Assembly (NCBI GenBank): GCA_025934775.1
Contig: JAICWO010000008.1
Span: 206,814 to 270,813 of the forward strand
Reading direction: 5' to 3'
Origin: Gemmatimonadaceae bacterium
Lineage (GTDB): Bacteria; Gemmatimonadota; Gemmatimonadetes; Gemmatimonadales; Gemmatimonadaceae
DNA: 64,000 nucleotides
Position numbers and translations under genes: made by a program. The notes beneath the pieces were generated by a model. The model did not search any database. It was not told where the DNA came from and saw nothing but the letters and a program-made list of their open reading frames with translations. Shown piece after piece: positions 15,227 to 23,543 of the stretch; position 1 is the first letter of the stretch; each line of letters opens with the position of its first letter.

Positions 15227-16506
15227 TTCGCGCATCCATGCTTCGGACCGCGGCGCTCGTGTGCGCCGCGGCGGCGCCGGCACTCGCGGCGCAATCGCTC
15301 GAGTCGCGCGTGAACGCGGCGCCCGACGGCCGCGTGATGTTCAGCTTCGCCGCGCGCCCCGGCGTTTGCGGCGACGGCCGCAGCTACATTCAGATGGGAC
15401 CGAACAGCTACAGCGGAGTCTTCTCCGGTGACGGATCTCGCATGGACCCGTGCGTCGCCGGCCCGGTGCGCGTGGTGATCGATCGCGCCGACAAGCTGCC
15501 GCTCTCGGTTCGCGAATTCGTGGGCCCGGTGGACTCGACGCTGCGCGGCGTGACGGATCTGGGCCGCGTCCGCGCGCAGGACGCCGTCGACTATCTGCTC
15601 GGCCTCGCCGAAAAGGCCGACGGCCGCGCGGGACGCGACGCCATCTTCCCGGCGATGCTGGCCGATTCCGCGAACACGGCGAACGCGCTCGTCGCCATCG
15701 CGCGAAACACCGCTTTGCCGCGCGAGACGCGGCGTGCCGCGATCTCGTCGATGGCCCGCGCGACATTCGGCATGCAGACGATCCCGTCGAGTGTCACGGA
15801 CGAGATTCTCTCCATCGTGCGCGACGAATCGGATTCGCGCCCCGTGCGTCAGTCGGCCCTGAGCGTGCTCGGCAATCTCGATCACGGCGCCGGCATTCCG
15901 CCGCTGATCCAGCTCTCACAGCAGACGCAAAGCACGTGGCTCGCGCAGCAAGCCATGTCGACGCTCGCGCGGTCGGGCGATCCGCGGGCGCGGCAGTATC
16001 TTCGCACGGCCGTGCGCCGCACCGATCTGCCGGACGACGTGCTGATCGTCGCCCTGCGCTCGCTCGGGCAGGAATACGCGACGGCGCAGGATGCCGCGCT
16101 GCTGCGCGAGATTTATCCCACGCTCAAGAACGACCGCGCGCGCGACGCCGTCTTCTCGGCGCTGGCCGAGATGGGCGGATCGGAGAATACGAAGTGGCTG
16201 ATGGATCTCGCGCGGAACGACGAGACGCCGATCGTGACACGACGCCGGGCGGTCGAGGCGGCGAGCCGGTCCGGCGCCTCGATCACGGATCTCGTGAAGC
16301 TGTACGACACGACGACGGACCCGAACATGAAAGACGCGCTGGTGAGCTTGTACGTTCGGAGCGGCGAGAAGCCCGCGATCGACAAGCTGGTCGCGATCAT
16401 CAAGGGCGAAGAGAACGCGACCGTGCGCCGTCGCGCAATCGCGCAGCTCGGGCGGTCGGATGATCCACGCGTGCGCCAGGCGCTCGAGGACATCGTCGCG
16501 AAGTAG
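15223..16506 (+). CDS. Exported HEAT-repeat protein
   Basis: 427 residues from an ATG at 15223 that overlaps the upstream stop by 4 bp. A signal peptide (RTAALVCAAAAPALAAQS) precedes a ~110-residue N-terminal domain with a Cys pair (GVCGDGRS, RMDPCVAG). The rest is HEAT repeats (PVRQSALSVLGNL, WLAQQAMSTLARSGDPRARQ, TVRRRAIAQLGRSDDPRVRQ). It looks like a diverged partner of the preceding gene rather than a recent duplicate, since the N-terminal domains differ. Last gene of the sigma operon; only 4 bp separate its stop from the convergent S9 peptidase stop. Confidence 0.86.
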   Translation: MIRASMLRTAALVCAAAAPALAAQSLESRVNAAPDGRVMFSFAARPGVCGDGRSYIQMGPNSYSGVFSGDGSRMDPCVAGPVRVVIDRADKLPLSVREFVGPVDSTLRGVTDLGRVRAQDAVDYLLGLAEKADGRAGRDAIFPAMLADSANTANALVAIARNTALPRETRRAAISSMARATFGMQTIPSSVTDEILSIVRDESDSRPVRQSALSVLGNLDHGAGIPPLIQLSQQTQSTWLAQQAMSTLARSGDPRARQYLRTAVRRTDLPDDVLIVALRSLGQEYATAQDAALLREIYPTLKNDRARDAVFSALAEMGGSENTKWLMDLARNDETPIVTRRRAVEAASRSGASITDLVKLYDTTTDPNMKDALVSLYVRSGEKPAIDKLVAIIKGEENATVRRRAIAQLGRSDDPRVRQALEDIVAK

Positions 16507-16510
16507 GCGA

Positions 16511-19500
16511 TCACGGCGTGTCGCGCCCCGGATCCTCGAGCTCGGATTTCTTCAGGAACGGCACCCCGTCGGTCATCCACTTCGGCGCCGGCGCGCCCGT
16601 GAGGTAGTGGTCAAAGAACTGGAAATAGCGAATCGTCAAATCTTTCCGGTTTGCGATGCCACGCAGCCCATGGCCCTCGTTGAGGTACGCGAGCAGGATC
16701 GCGTTCTTCCCGTTGTACCGGAGCGCGTTGTAGAAGTTGAGTCCTTCGATGAAGTTCACCGTCGGGTCGGCCGTACCGTGCTCGATCAGGATCGGCTCCG
16801 TCACCTCGGGCACGTGGGTGAGCGCCGACTCCTGGTGGTAGAGCTCGGGCTTGTCCCACGGCGAGACGCCCCAGCGCCCCTGGCCGTAGAGATAATACTG
16901 ATTGCCGTTCTCGCCGCTGCCGCCGCTCACCTGATACGACCAGCCCCACTCCTGGCTGAAGTCCGTGTAGAGGTCCGTCACGCCCGCGCCGACACCGACG
17001 GCGGCGAAGAGGCGCGACCGCGTCGCGATGAACGCCGCACCTTCCCCGCCGTAGCTGTGCCCGTTGAGACCGATGCGCTTCGGATCGGCGTAGCCCATCG
17101 CGATCACCTTGCGCGTGGCCGACTCGACGGCGTCGAGCTGGTCGGTGTGCGACGATCCGGTGTGATAGTAGACGTCCGGGATCATCATGATGTAGCCGCG
17201 GCTCACGCCCTCGATCGGCGACGAGCCCATGCCCGTGAGCAGCGACGGCGTCGGATACCGATTGAGATTCTGTGAATTCTTCTCGTAGAAATTCACGAGC
17301 ATCGGACGCTTCTCGCCCGGCTTGTAGTCGTCCGGCAGCGCGAGCATTCCCTGCAGCTTGTGGCCGTCGCGATCGGTGAAGTCGAACAGGATGCGGTGTC
17401 CCCACCGATACTCCGCCTGCTGCGGATTTGCGTCGCTGATCTTCGTCGACTGGTCGAGGTCCTCGCCCGACACACGGAGGTCGGGGAAATCGGCGAACGT
17501 CTGACGCGTGAACAGGAATCGATCCGCCTTCGTCGCTTTCACCGGCACGCTGAACGACGCGTCGTCGTACACGACGTCCGTGAGCTGGCCGTTCGCCAAG
17601 CGATAGAAGCCGGCCTTCTTGGTGAGATCGCCGAACGCCGACAGTGTGACGGGCTTCGCGAGATCGATCTCCTGCCCCGTGCGCGCGCGGCGGCTCGCCG
17701 TTGAATCAATCGGCTCGGTACGCTCGGGGCGCAGGACGATCTTGTTCTTCGCGCCGAACCCGTTCGTGATGTTCCGCGCCGACCCGCTGCCGTCCAGCGG
17801 CAACGTCCAGAGATCGTACTTGTCCTCGACGATCACGCTCTTGCCATCGCTCGTGTAGCCGGCGACGCCCCACGCCGGCTTGGGGCCGGGATGATCGTAA
17901 TCAGTATTCACGAAACTCGGTGCGCTGCCGCCGAGCGTCGTCGACATGTTCGACGCGAGATCGTATGCCTGGAACTTGTCGTCCTTCCAATACACGAACT
18001 TGCGGCTGTCGGGCGAGATCCCGAAGATCGCACCCTGCGTGAGCTGCCCTTTGAGGAACGGCGTTCGTTCGCCCGTCGCGGTGCTCACGCGATAGAAGTC
18101 GGCCGTGGCCGGCTTGAAGTCGGAGATGTACGCTCGCGCGTCGCGGCCGACCGCCCAGCGGCCATCCGGCGAGATCTGGAGGTCGCGCATCGTCGAGTCG
18201 CTGAGCGCGACGTACTTCCGGTTCGCGACGTCGAACGCTTCGCGATAGCTGAAGTTCCGATCCTGATCGGCGCGAATCATCTGCGCCGACTGGACATAGC
18301 GGTCCGCCGTGCGCCACACATCCACATCGGCGACGGAATCGCTGCCGCGCCGGCGTGCCGTATCGGCGGCCGGCGTCTGCGGCATCGCGCCAAAGAAGAC
18401 GCGCCCATTGTCCTCGCTCCACGCGAGCGGAGCCCGATCGCTGATCACCCAATCCGCCGGGAAGCCGCTCGCCGACGCGCCGAGGGTCGCGGCCGCGACG
18501 CGCACCTCACCCATTGCCGCGCGGATGTCCGGCACCACGACGAGCACGTTGTTGCGCTCGCGCATTCGCGGCACCTCGACGCCCTTGAGCACGGCGACAC
18601 CGGTGCCGGCGTCGTTCCACGCGAGGCGATCATAGATCTTGGCGTCGTTGTCGAGCGGATGCGTGCTCCCATTCGCGAGATCGATGACGAACAGGCCGTT
18701 GCCGTCGCGCACGTCCGCATCGACGGTGTAGGCAAGCAAGCTCCCCGAGCGATCGAACGCCGCGTCGGCGACGCTGCCGATGAACTGGCTGCGGCCGGTC
18801 GCGATCTCGTAGAGGATGGCATCGGCGCCGCGGCTTGCCGGCTCGGCACCGCCTGCGGCTCCGCGGCCACCGGCGAACGCTCCGCCGCCGCCGCCGAGCC
18901 CAGCGCCGCGCCCGCCGCCCGCCGGGCGGTTCCGAACCATGAGAAATCTCGAATTCGGCGCGAACGTGGCCGATTGCATGTCGTGCCACGCCTTCGTCGC
19001 GCCCGTCGCGAGCTCGCGAAGCTCGACCCGATGCAACGGTCCGCTCGGCGCCCCGGCGGCGCGTCCGCTGCTCGGGAGCGGCGGCAGCCCGGCCGGCGGC
19101 GCATCGACGCCCGGCGGACCGCCGCGTCCGCGGCCGCTCCGCGCCGGCTGCGAGTCGACCTGATACGCGAGCCAGCGGCCGTCGGGCGAGAAGACCGGGT
19201 TCGACGCGTTCGCGATCGCCACGTCCTGCTTGGATTGGAGATTCAGCACGTGCAGCTCGGGCTTGGATTCCGATGGCAGCACGTTGGTGAAGCGATAGAC
19301 CCACGCGACCCACTGGCCGTCGCTCGAGATGCGCTCGCTCTCGATCGCGCGCCAACGCGAGTAATCGTCGGCGGTGAGCACCTTCTTGGCGTCGGGATCC
19401 GCGTGCGGCGCGCCCGCTTGCGCGACCGTTGGCGAGGTCCGCTGCGCGAGCGCGGGCGTCGCGGGCGTCGCGAGCGCCGCGAGAGAGAGTGAGAGTGAGG

Positions 19501-19555
19501 CGCCGGCGAGCGCGAGGACGCGCGTCAGGCGGCAGATGCGGAGATCTCGCGGCAC
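16511..19555 (-). CDS. Secreted prolyl oligopeptidase family (S9) serine peptidase
   Basis: 1014 residues from a GTG at 19555, chosen because the signal peptide (VLALAGASLSLSLAALATPA) starts directly after it; the frame is open to 19663. A large beta-propeller-like N-terminal domain (ISSDGQWVAWVYRF, NPVFSPDGRWLAYQ, LQISPDGRWAVGRD) contains a Gly/Arg-rich insert (GRGRGGPPG, GRGAGLGGGGGAFAGGRG). The C-terminal alpha/beta hydrolase has the catalytic triad S834 (GHSYGG), D930 (EHGTADP) and H962 (NEGHG). The family cleaves short peptides after proline or acylated residues; here it would act outside the cytoplasm. It is convergent with the HEAT operon. Confidence 0.93.
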   Translation of the reverse strand: MPRDLRICRLTRVLALAGASLSLSLAALATPATPALAQRTSPTVAQAGAPHADPDAKKVLTADDYSRWRAIESERISSDGQWVAWVYRFTNVLPSESKPELHVLNLQSKQDVAIANASNPVFSPDGRWLAYQVDSQPARSGRGRGGPPGVDAPPAGLPPLPSSGRAAGAPSGPLHRVELRELATGATKAWHDMQSATFAPNSRFLMVRNRPAGGGRGAGLGGGGGAFAGGRGAAGGAEPASRGADAILYEIATGRSQFIGSVADAAFDRSGSLLAYTVDADVRDGNGLFVIDLANGSTHPLDNDAKIYDRLAWNDAGTGVAVLKGVEVPRMRERNNVLVVVPDIRAAMGEVRVAAATLGASASGFPADWVISDRAPLAWSEDNGRVFFGAMPQTPAADTARRRGSDSVADVDVWRTADRYVQSAQMIRADQDRNFSYREAFDVANRKYVALSDSTMRDLQISPDGRWAVGRDARAYISDFKPATADFYRVSTATGERTPFLKGQLTQGAIFGISPDSRKFVYWKDDKFQAYDLASNMSTTLGGSAPSFVNTDYDHPGPKPAWGVAGYTSDGKSVIVEDKYDLWTLPLDGSGSARNITNGFGAKNKIVLRPERTEPIDSTASRRARTGQEIDLAKPVTLSAFGDLTKKAGFYRLANGQLTDVVYDDASFSVPVKATKADRFLFTRQTFADFPDLRVSGEDLDQSTKISDANPQQAEYRWGHRILFDFTDRDGHKLQGMLALPDDYKPGEKRPMLVNFYEKNSQNLNRYPTPSLLTGMGSSPIEGVSRGYIMMIPDVYYHTGSSHTDQLDAVESATRKVIAMGYADPKRIGLNGHSYGGEGAAFIATRSRLFAAVGVGAGVTDLYTDFSQEWGWSYQVSGGSGENGNQYYLYGQGRWGVSPWDKPELYHQESALTHVPEVTEPILIEHGTADPTVNFIEGLNFYNALRYNGKNAILLAYLNEGHGLRGIANRKDLTIRYFQFFDHYLTGAPAPKWMTDGVPFLKKSELEDPGRDTP

Positions 19556-19752
19556 GGAACGGCTCTGGGAAGGAGGTGCGCCAACATATCCCCGCGCGCG
19601 CGATTCCGGCCAGCGCGATCGTTCGAGTTGGCCCTCGACGCGGCGGTCGCAGCGCATCACCAACGCGGCATCGCGCGTGGGAGGCTCGGGGCAGCGACGT
19701 CCCGATCGTCACAGAAGCCCGACCGCCGCACGCGAGCTTGCCATTGTACGTC

Positions 19753-19764
19753 TGTACTAGTACA
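19753..19764. promoter_or_regulatory. Palindromic operator upstream of the GntR gene
   Basis: A perfect 12-bp palindrome TGTACTAGTACA ends 7 bp before the ATG at 19772. It is nested in a wider inverted repeat, ATTGTAC (19743-19749) and GTACAAT (19760-19766). GntR proteins of the YtrA type bind such short palindromes and repress their own operon, so autorepression is the likely role. The position over the start region fits a repressor. Confidence 0.65.
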
Positions 19765-19771
19765 ATCGATC

Positions 19772-20167
19772 ATGTTCGCCGTCGACTCCGCCGACCCGAC
19801 ACCCATCTACGCGCAGCTCGAGCGCGGCATCCGGGCGGCGATTGCCGCCGGACGCCTCCGCGCCGGCCAACGACTCCCCACCGTACGCCAGCTCGCCGTC
19901 GACCTCCGCGTCAACGCCAACACCGTCGCCAAAGTGTACGCCGAGCTCGAACGCGCCGGCGTCCTCGCGACCCAGCGCGGCATCGGCACGTTCGTGCGCG
20001 ACATCCCTCCACCCACGCCCGCGGCGACGAAGCGCGATCGCGACCGCGATCTCCGCCCCCTCGTCGAGCGGCTGCTCGCCGACGCCGCCGCGCTCGGGCT
20101 CACCCTGCGCGACGTCGTGCAGTACCTCAAATCACTCGAGACGCGATCCGGCAAGGAGAAAACCTGA
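19772..20167 (+). CDS. GntR family regulator, YtrA subfamily
   Basis: 131 residues from the ATG at 19772. The winged HTH is canonical (PIYAQLERGIRAAIAAGRLR, QRLPTVRQLAVDLRVNANTVAKVYAELERAGV, then GIGTFVRD). Only ~45 residues follow the DNA-binding domain, the small helical dimerisation tail typical of YtrA-type members rather than a ligand-binding FadR or HutC domain. It is followed after 1 bp by a stomatin-like gene and then a Yip1 gene, and is preceded by its palindromic operator. YtrA-type regulators commonly control membrane or transport genes in response to cell-envelope agents; that function is family knowledge, not shown here. Confidence 0.92.
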   Translation: MFAVDSADPTPIYAQLERGIRAAIAAGRLRAGQRLPTVRQLAVDLRVNANTVAKVYAELERAGVLATQRGIGTFVRDIPPPTPAATKRDRDRDLRPLVERLLADAAALGLTLRDVVQYLKSLETRSGKEKT

Positions 20168-20168
20168 C

Positions 20169-21098
20169 ATGCCCAGAACTCCGATGGCGTCACGCGACCC
20201 GCGCGCCGCCGAAGGGACGGCCGGGAATCCGCGATTCAACATCGTCGCGTTCCTCATTCTGCTCGCCTCCTGGATCGCCGGCGCGATCGTCACCGTCGCG
20301 GTGTCGAACGGGATTCCGTTCATCATTGGAATCGTCCTCGGCATCGTGCTCGCGCTCTCGCCCAAGATCGCCAAGCAGTGGGAGCGCGCGGTCGTACTCC
20401 GGCTCGGCAAGTACCGCGGACTCCGCGGACCAGGATTGTTCTGGATCGTGCCGCTGGTCGATTCGATCACGGCCTGGATCGACCAGCGCGTGATCACGAC
20501 CAACTTCAACGCGGAAGAGACGCTCACCTGCGACACGGTCCCGGTGAACGTCGACGCGGTGCTGTTCTGGATGGTCTACGATCCCGAGAAGGCCGCGCTC
20601 GAGGTGCAGGACTATGCGCGCGCCGTGAGCTGGGCCTCCCAGACCGCGCTCCGCGACATCATCGGCCGCACCTCGCTCGCCGACCTGCTGAGCGGCCGGG
20701 AGCGGATCGAGGGCGAGCTACAGCAGCTGATCGACGAGCGCGCGACGCCGTGGGGCGTCACGGTGCAGTCGGTGGAGATGCGCGACGTCGTGATCCCGAC
20801 GTCGCTCCAGGACGCGATGTCGCGCGAGGCACAGGCGTCGCGCGAGAAATCCGCGCGCATCATCCTCGGGCAGGCCGAGGTGGAGATTGCCAACCTGTTC
20901 CAGGAGGCGGCGAAGTCGTATCATGATAATCCCACGGCGCTCCACCTTCGCGCCATGAACATCCTGTATGAAGGCTTGAAAGAGAAAGGTGCGCTGATGC
21001 TCGTGCCGAGCACCGCGGTGGAGTCGATGGGACTCGGCGGAATGCTCGGAGCCGCGGCGATGATGCAGACGAAACTGAGCCAGGGCGAAGGCTCGTAG
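20169..21098 (+). CDS. SPFH/stomatin family membrane protein (slipin)
   Basis: 309 residues from the ATG at 20169. Two hydrophobic segments near the N-terminus (IVAFLILLASWIAGAIVTVA, IPFIIGIVLGIVLALS) precede the SPFH domain: QWERAVVLRLGKYRGLRGPG, DQRVITTNFNAEETLTCDTV, PVNVDAVLFWMVYDPEKA. A helical region with AMSREAQASREKSARIILGQ follows. This is the bacterial slipin pattern; such proteins oligomerise in the membrane and organise lipid microdomains, often with NfeD or peptidase partners. No NfeD gene lies nearby. It follows the GntR stop by 1 bp, so it is the direct target of that regulator. Confidence 0.93.
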   Translation: MPRTPMASRDPRAAEGTAGNPRFNIVAFLILLASWIAGAIVTVAVSNGIPFIIGIVLGIVLALSPKIAKQWERAVVLRLGKYRGLRGPGLFWIVPLVDSITAWIDQRVITTNFNAEETLTCDTVPVNVDAVLFWMVYDPEKAALEVQDYARAVSWASQTALRDIIGRTSLADLLSGRERIEGELQQLIDERATPWGVTVQSVEMRDVVIPTSLQDAMSREAQASREKSARIILGQAEVEIANLFQEAAKSYHDNPTALHLRAMNILYEGLKEKGALMLVPSTAVESMGLGGMLGAAAMMQTKLSQGEGS

Positions 21099-21145
21099 TA
21101 TTCGCTCTCCCACCTCCTTCCTCCCTCCCTCCCCCTCCACCCGCG

Positions 21146-21880
21146 ATGACTGAATCCACCGCAGCCGCCGCCCCCAAGCCCACGCAGCCGTCGCTGTTCG
21201 ACGACTTCCTCGAGATGTTCTATCGCCCCGCCGACGTGTTTCGCCGCCGGCAGAACAGCAGCGTCTGGCCGCCGCTGCTGATCGTGGCGATCTCGATCGC
21301 CGTCATCTTCATCTTCACGTACAACGCGCTCCAGCCCGTGTTCGACGCGGAGTTCACGCGCGCGACGACCGCGGCGATGCGCAAGAATCCGCAGATCACG
21401 CAGGAGATGATGGACAAGATGCGCGGCGCGCAGGAGAACATCGCGCGCTACGGCCTCGGCGTCATCATGCTCGTGACGATGTGGGTGATGGGTACCGTGG
21501 CGTGGCTCGTCGGAAAGCTCGTCGGCGCCAAGCAGTCGTATCACGCCGCGCTCGTCGTCGCCGCGTGGTCGTACGTGCCGCGCATCGTCGGCGTCCTGAT
21601 CAACGGGATCGAGGGGCTCGTCATGGATCCGTCGAAGATGACGGGGCAGCTGGCGCTCTCGCTCAGCCCCGCGCGCTTTCTCGATCCGGACACCGCGAAC
21701 CCGCTCGTGCTGCAGCTGCTCGGCCGCCTCGATCTCATCACGATCTGGGTGACCGTGCTGCTGTCGATCGGACTCTACGCGACGGGGAAAGTCTCCAAGG
21801 GCAAAGCGGTGACGTTCGGGATCTTGATCTTCATCATCGGCTCGCTGCCGGCGCTGCGGCAGGGATTCGTCGCGATGTGA
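21146..21880 (+). CDS. Yip1 domain membrane protein
   Basis: 244 residues with about five transmembrane segments. The cytoplasmic N-terminus (SLFDDFLEMFYRPADVFRRR) leads into PPLLIVAISIAVIFIFTYNA, the usual Yip1-family opening. Later segments include GLGVIMLVTMWVMGTVAWLVG and ITIWVTVLLSIGLYATGKVS with the conserved GKVSKGKA. The family function in bacteria is unknown. It is 47 bp downstream of the SPFH gene on the same strand and may share its transcript, giving a GntR/SPFH/Yip1 membrane-organisation cluster. The 47-bp gap is unusually pyrimidine-rich (CCTCC runs). Confidence 0.87.
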   Translation: MTESTAAAAPKPTQPSLFDDFLEMFYRPADVFRRRQNSSVWPPLLIVAISIAVIFIFTYNALQPVFDAEFTRATTAAMRKNPQITQEMMDKMRGAQENIARYGLGVIMLVTMWVMGTVAWLVGKLVGAKQSYHAALVVAAWSYVPRIVGVLINGIEGLVMDPSKMTGQLALSLSPARFLDPDTANPLVLQLLGRLDLITIWVTVLLSIGLYATGKVSKGKAVTFGILIFIIGSLPALRQGFVAM

Positions 21881-21897
21881 TTCGAAGCGAGCGGGCT

Positions 21898-21996
21898 GCA
21901 CGAGCGACGGCACGCTGGGCGCTCGTGCATCCCCCGCGTCGGAGAACGACCCAGCGTCGGATTCTCCGTCGCGCGCCGTGCTCCCGGTAGCACGGC
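21898..21996. terminator. Three consecutive hairpins between convergent genes
   Basis: Hairpin 1 pairs GCACGAGCG (21898-21906) with CGCTCGTGC (21920-21928). Hairpin 2 pairs CGGAGAACGAC (21940-21950) with GTCG and TTCTCCG (21956-21968, two bulged bases). Hairpin 3 pairs GCCGTGCT (21975-21982) with AGCACGGC (21989-21996). All lie between the Yip1 stop and the diguanylate cyclase stop, so a bidirectional termination region is the simplest reading. None has a T tract. Confidence 0.5.
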
Positions 21997-22066
21997 AGCT
22001 CGGATGGTGCGGGTGTGAATGCGCGACAATATGCGTGTCGCGCGCGCGAGCGAAAGGTGCCGCGCG

Positions 22067-23347
22067 TCACTCCGCCAACGCGAACGTCGACCACGGGGGC
22101 GTCGCGTTGGAGCGAATGCCCGGCGCCCACATCACCACGCGATCGCGGCCGAGTCGCTTGGCGACGTACAGCGCTTCATCCGCGCGCGCGCGCAGTGCGC
22201 CCGCGATGTGCGGATCGATCACCTGCTCGGCGGCGATGCCGATGCTCACCGTGACTTCGTGACGGCCCCGCACCGTGCGAAAGCGATGCGCGCGCACGGT
22301 CGCCATCACGCGCTCGGCGACCACGCCCGCCATCTCGCTGTCCGCGTTGGGCAGGAGAATGACGAACTCCTCGCCGCCGACGCGCGCCACGACGTCGCCG
22401 ACGCGCGACGACTGCGTGAGCAGGTCCGCGACCTCGCGCAGCACCGCATCGCCGGCGAGGTGGCCGGCGGTGTCGTTGACCGCCTTGAAGTGATCGATGT
22501 CGATGGCGAGCAGCGCGAGCTCGCCGCCGCGGCGCATCGCCGCCGCGACCGTCTGCATCAGCACCTGCTCGAAGCCGCGGCGGTTGAAGCAGTGCGTGAG
22601 CGGATCGGTCATCACCATCGTCGCGAGCTCGGAGCGCAGATGATTGTAGGCCCGTCCGAGCAGCGTGATGCCGTCGGGCTCGCGATTCCGCTCGTCGACG
22701 AAGGTGCGCGAGAAGTCGCCGCGCTGCGCGTTGGTGAACAGCTCGACGAGCGACGCCAGGCGTCGGTTGGCGCTCGCCTGGAGCGCCATGCCGTTGAGCG
22801 CCACGAGGAGATAGAGCGCCAGGAGCCACGCTTGCTCCGTCCACTCGACCGGCACGCCGCGCGAGTGCGCGGTCGCGAGCAGCGCGGCGTAGGCGGCGAC
22901 GGAGCCGACGACGACGGTGAGCGCCGGCGTCCGGCCGAAGAACATCTGCGTGAACTGTAATGCCAAAAGACTCAATAGCAGCGCGCGCGCGTAATACGCC
23001 GCGGGCGTCATCAGCGCGACGGCGGCGAAGATCGTGACGACGTCCGCCAGCGCGAGCGCGAGCAGCGCGGCGCGCCCGACGCGGTGCCGCCGCTCGATGC
23101 GAAGCGTGAGCAGCGCGACGAGCGCGATGTACGCCGGCACGATCACGAAGATCGGCCACGCCGGTCCGGCGATGGTGCCGGTCGCGCGGAGCACCGCGGC
23201 CACCACGCCCAACCCGAGCGCCATGACGAGACGGCGACTCGATTGCCAGACGATGATCTCGGAGTTGTTGAGCAGCCCGGCGCGTGTCGCGTGAGGCGAG
23301 CGGCCGAGCATCCGGCCGAACGACGCGGGAGTGGTATGATGCCCCAT
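22067..23347 (-). CDS. Membrane-bound diguanylate cyclase (GGDEF)
   Basis: 426 residues from the ATG at 23347; the frame is open to 23533 without similarity. The N-terminal ~200 residues have about six hydrophobic segments, from VMALGLGVVAAVLRATGTIA to WLLALYLLVALNGMALQ. The GGDEF domain starts near MTDPLTHCFNRRGFEQVLMQ, with the active-site motif GGEEF at 324-328 and an RVGD I-site at 315-318 exactly five residues upstream. It should therefore make c-di-GMP and be product-inhibited; the motifs are intact. No EAL or HD-GYP partner is in the window. The region upstream (23348-23543) contains no gene. Confidence 0.94.
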   Translation of the reverse strand: MGHHTTPASFGRMLGRSPHATRAGLLNNSEIIVWQSSRRLVMALGLGVVAAVLRATGTIAGPAWPIFVIVPAYIALVALLTLRIERRHRVGRAALLALALADVVTIFAAVALMTPAAYYARALLLSLLALQFTQMFFGRTPALTVVVGSVAAYAALLATAHSRGVPVEWTEQAWLLALYLLVALNGMALQASANRRLASLVELFTNAQRGDFSRTFVDERNREPDGITLLGRAYNHLRSELATMVMTDPLTHCFNRRGFEQVLMQTVAAAMRRGGELALLAIDIDHFKAVNDTAGHLAGDAVLREVADLLTQSSRVGDVVARVGGEEFVILLPNADSEMAGVVAERVMATVRAHRFRTVRGRHEVTVSIGIAAEQVIDPHIAGALRARADEALYVAKRLGRDRVVMWAPGIRSNATPPWSTFALAE

Positions 23348-23543
23348 CGCTTTGTGCGAGTCAGGGGGCGAAGGTCGTGCGCTGGAGTACGACAATCGTG
23401 TCCGGTGACTAGTGAGACCTGCGATTATACACGCAAGTCGCACACCGGCTGTGACCGATCCCACAACTTCGATTGACGCGGAACGGCGCAATTGGCAAGA
23501 AATTGTGCATCGGTGATGCACAATTTGCCACACTGTCCCCAGG

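Noticed and set aside
17891..19492. 533-residue plus-strand frame opposite the S9 peptidase
   Set aside because: Typical antisense artefact of a GC-rich gene with third-position bias; no recognised domain.
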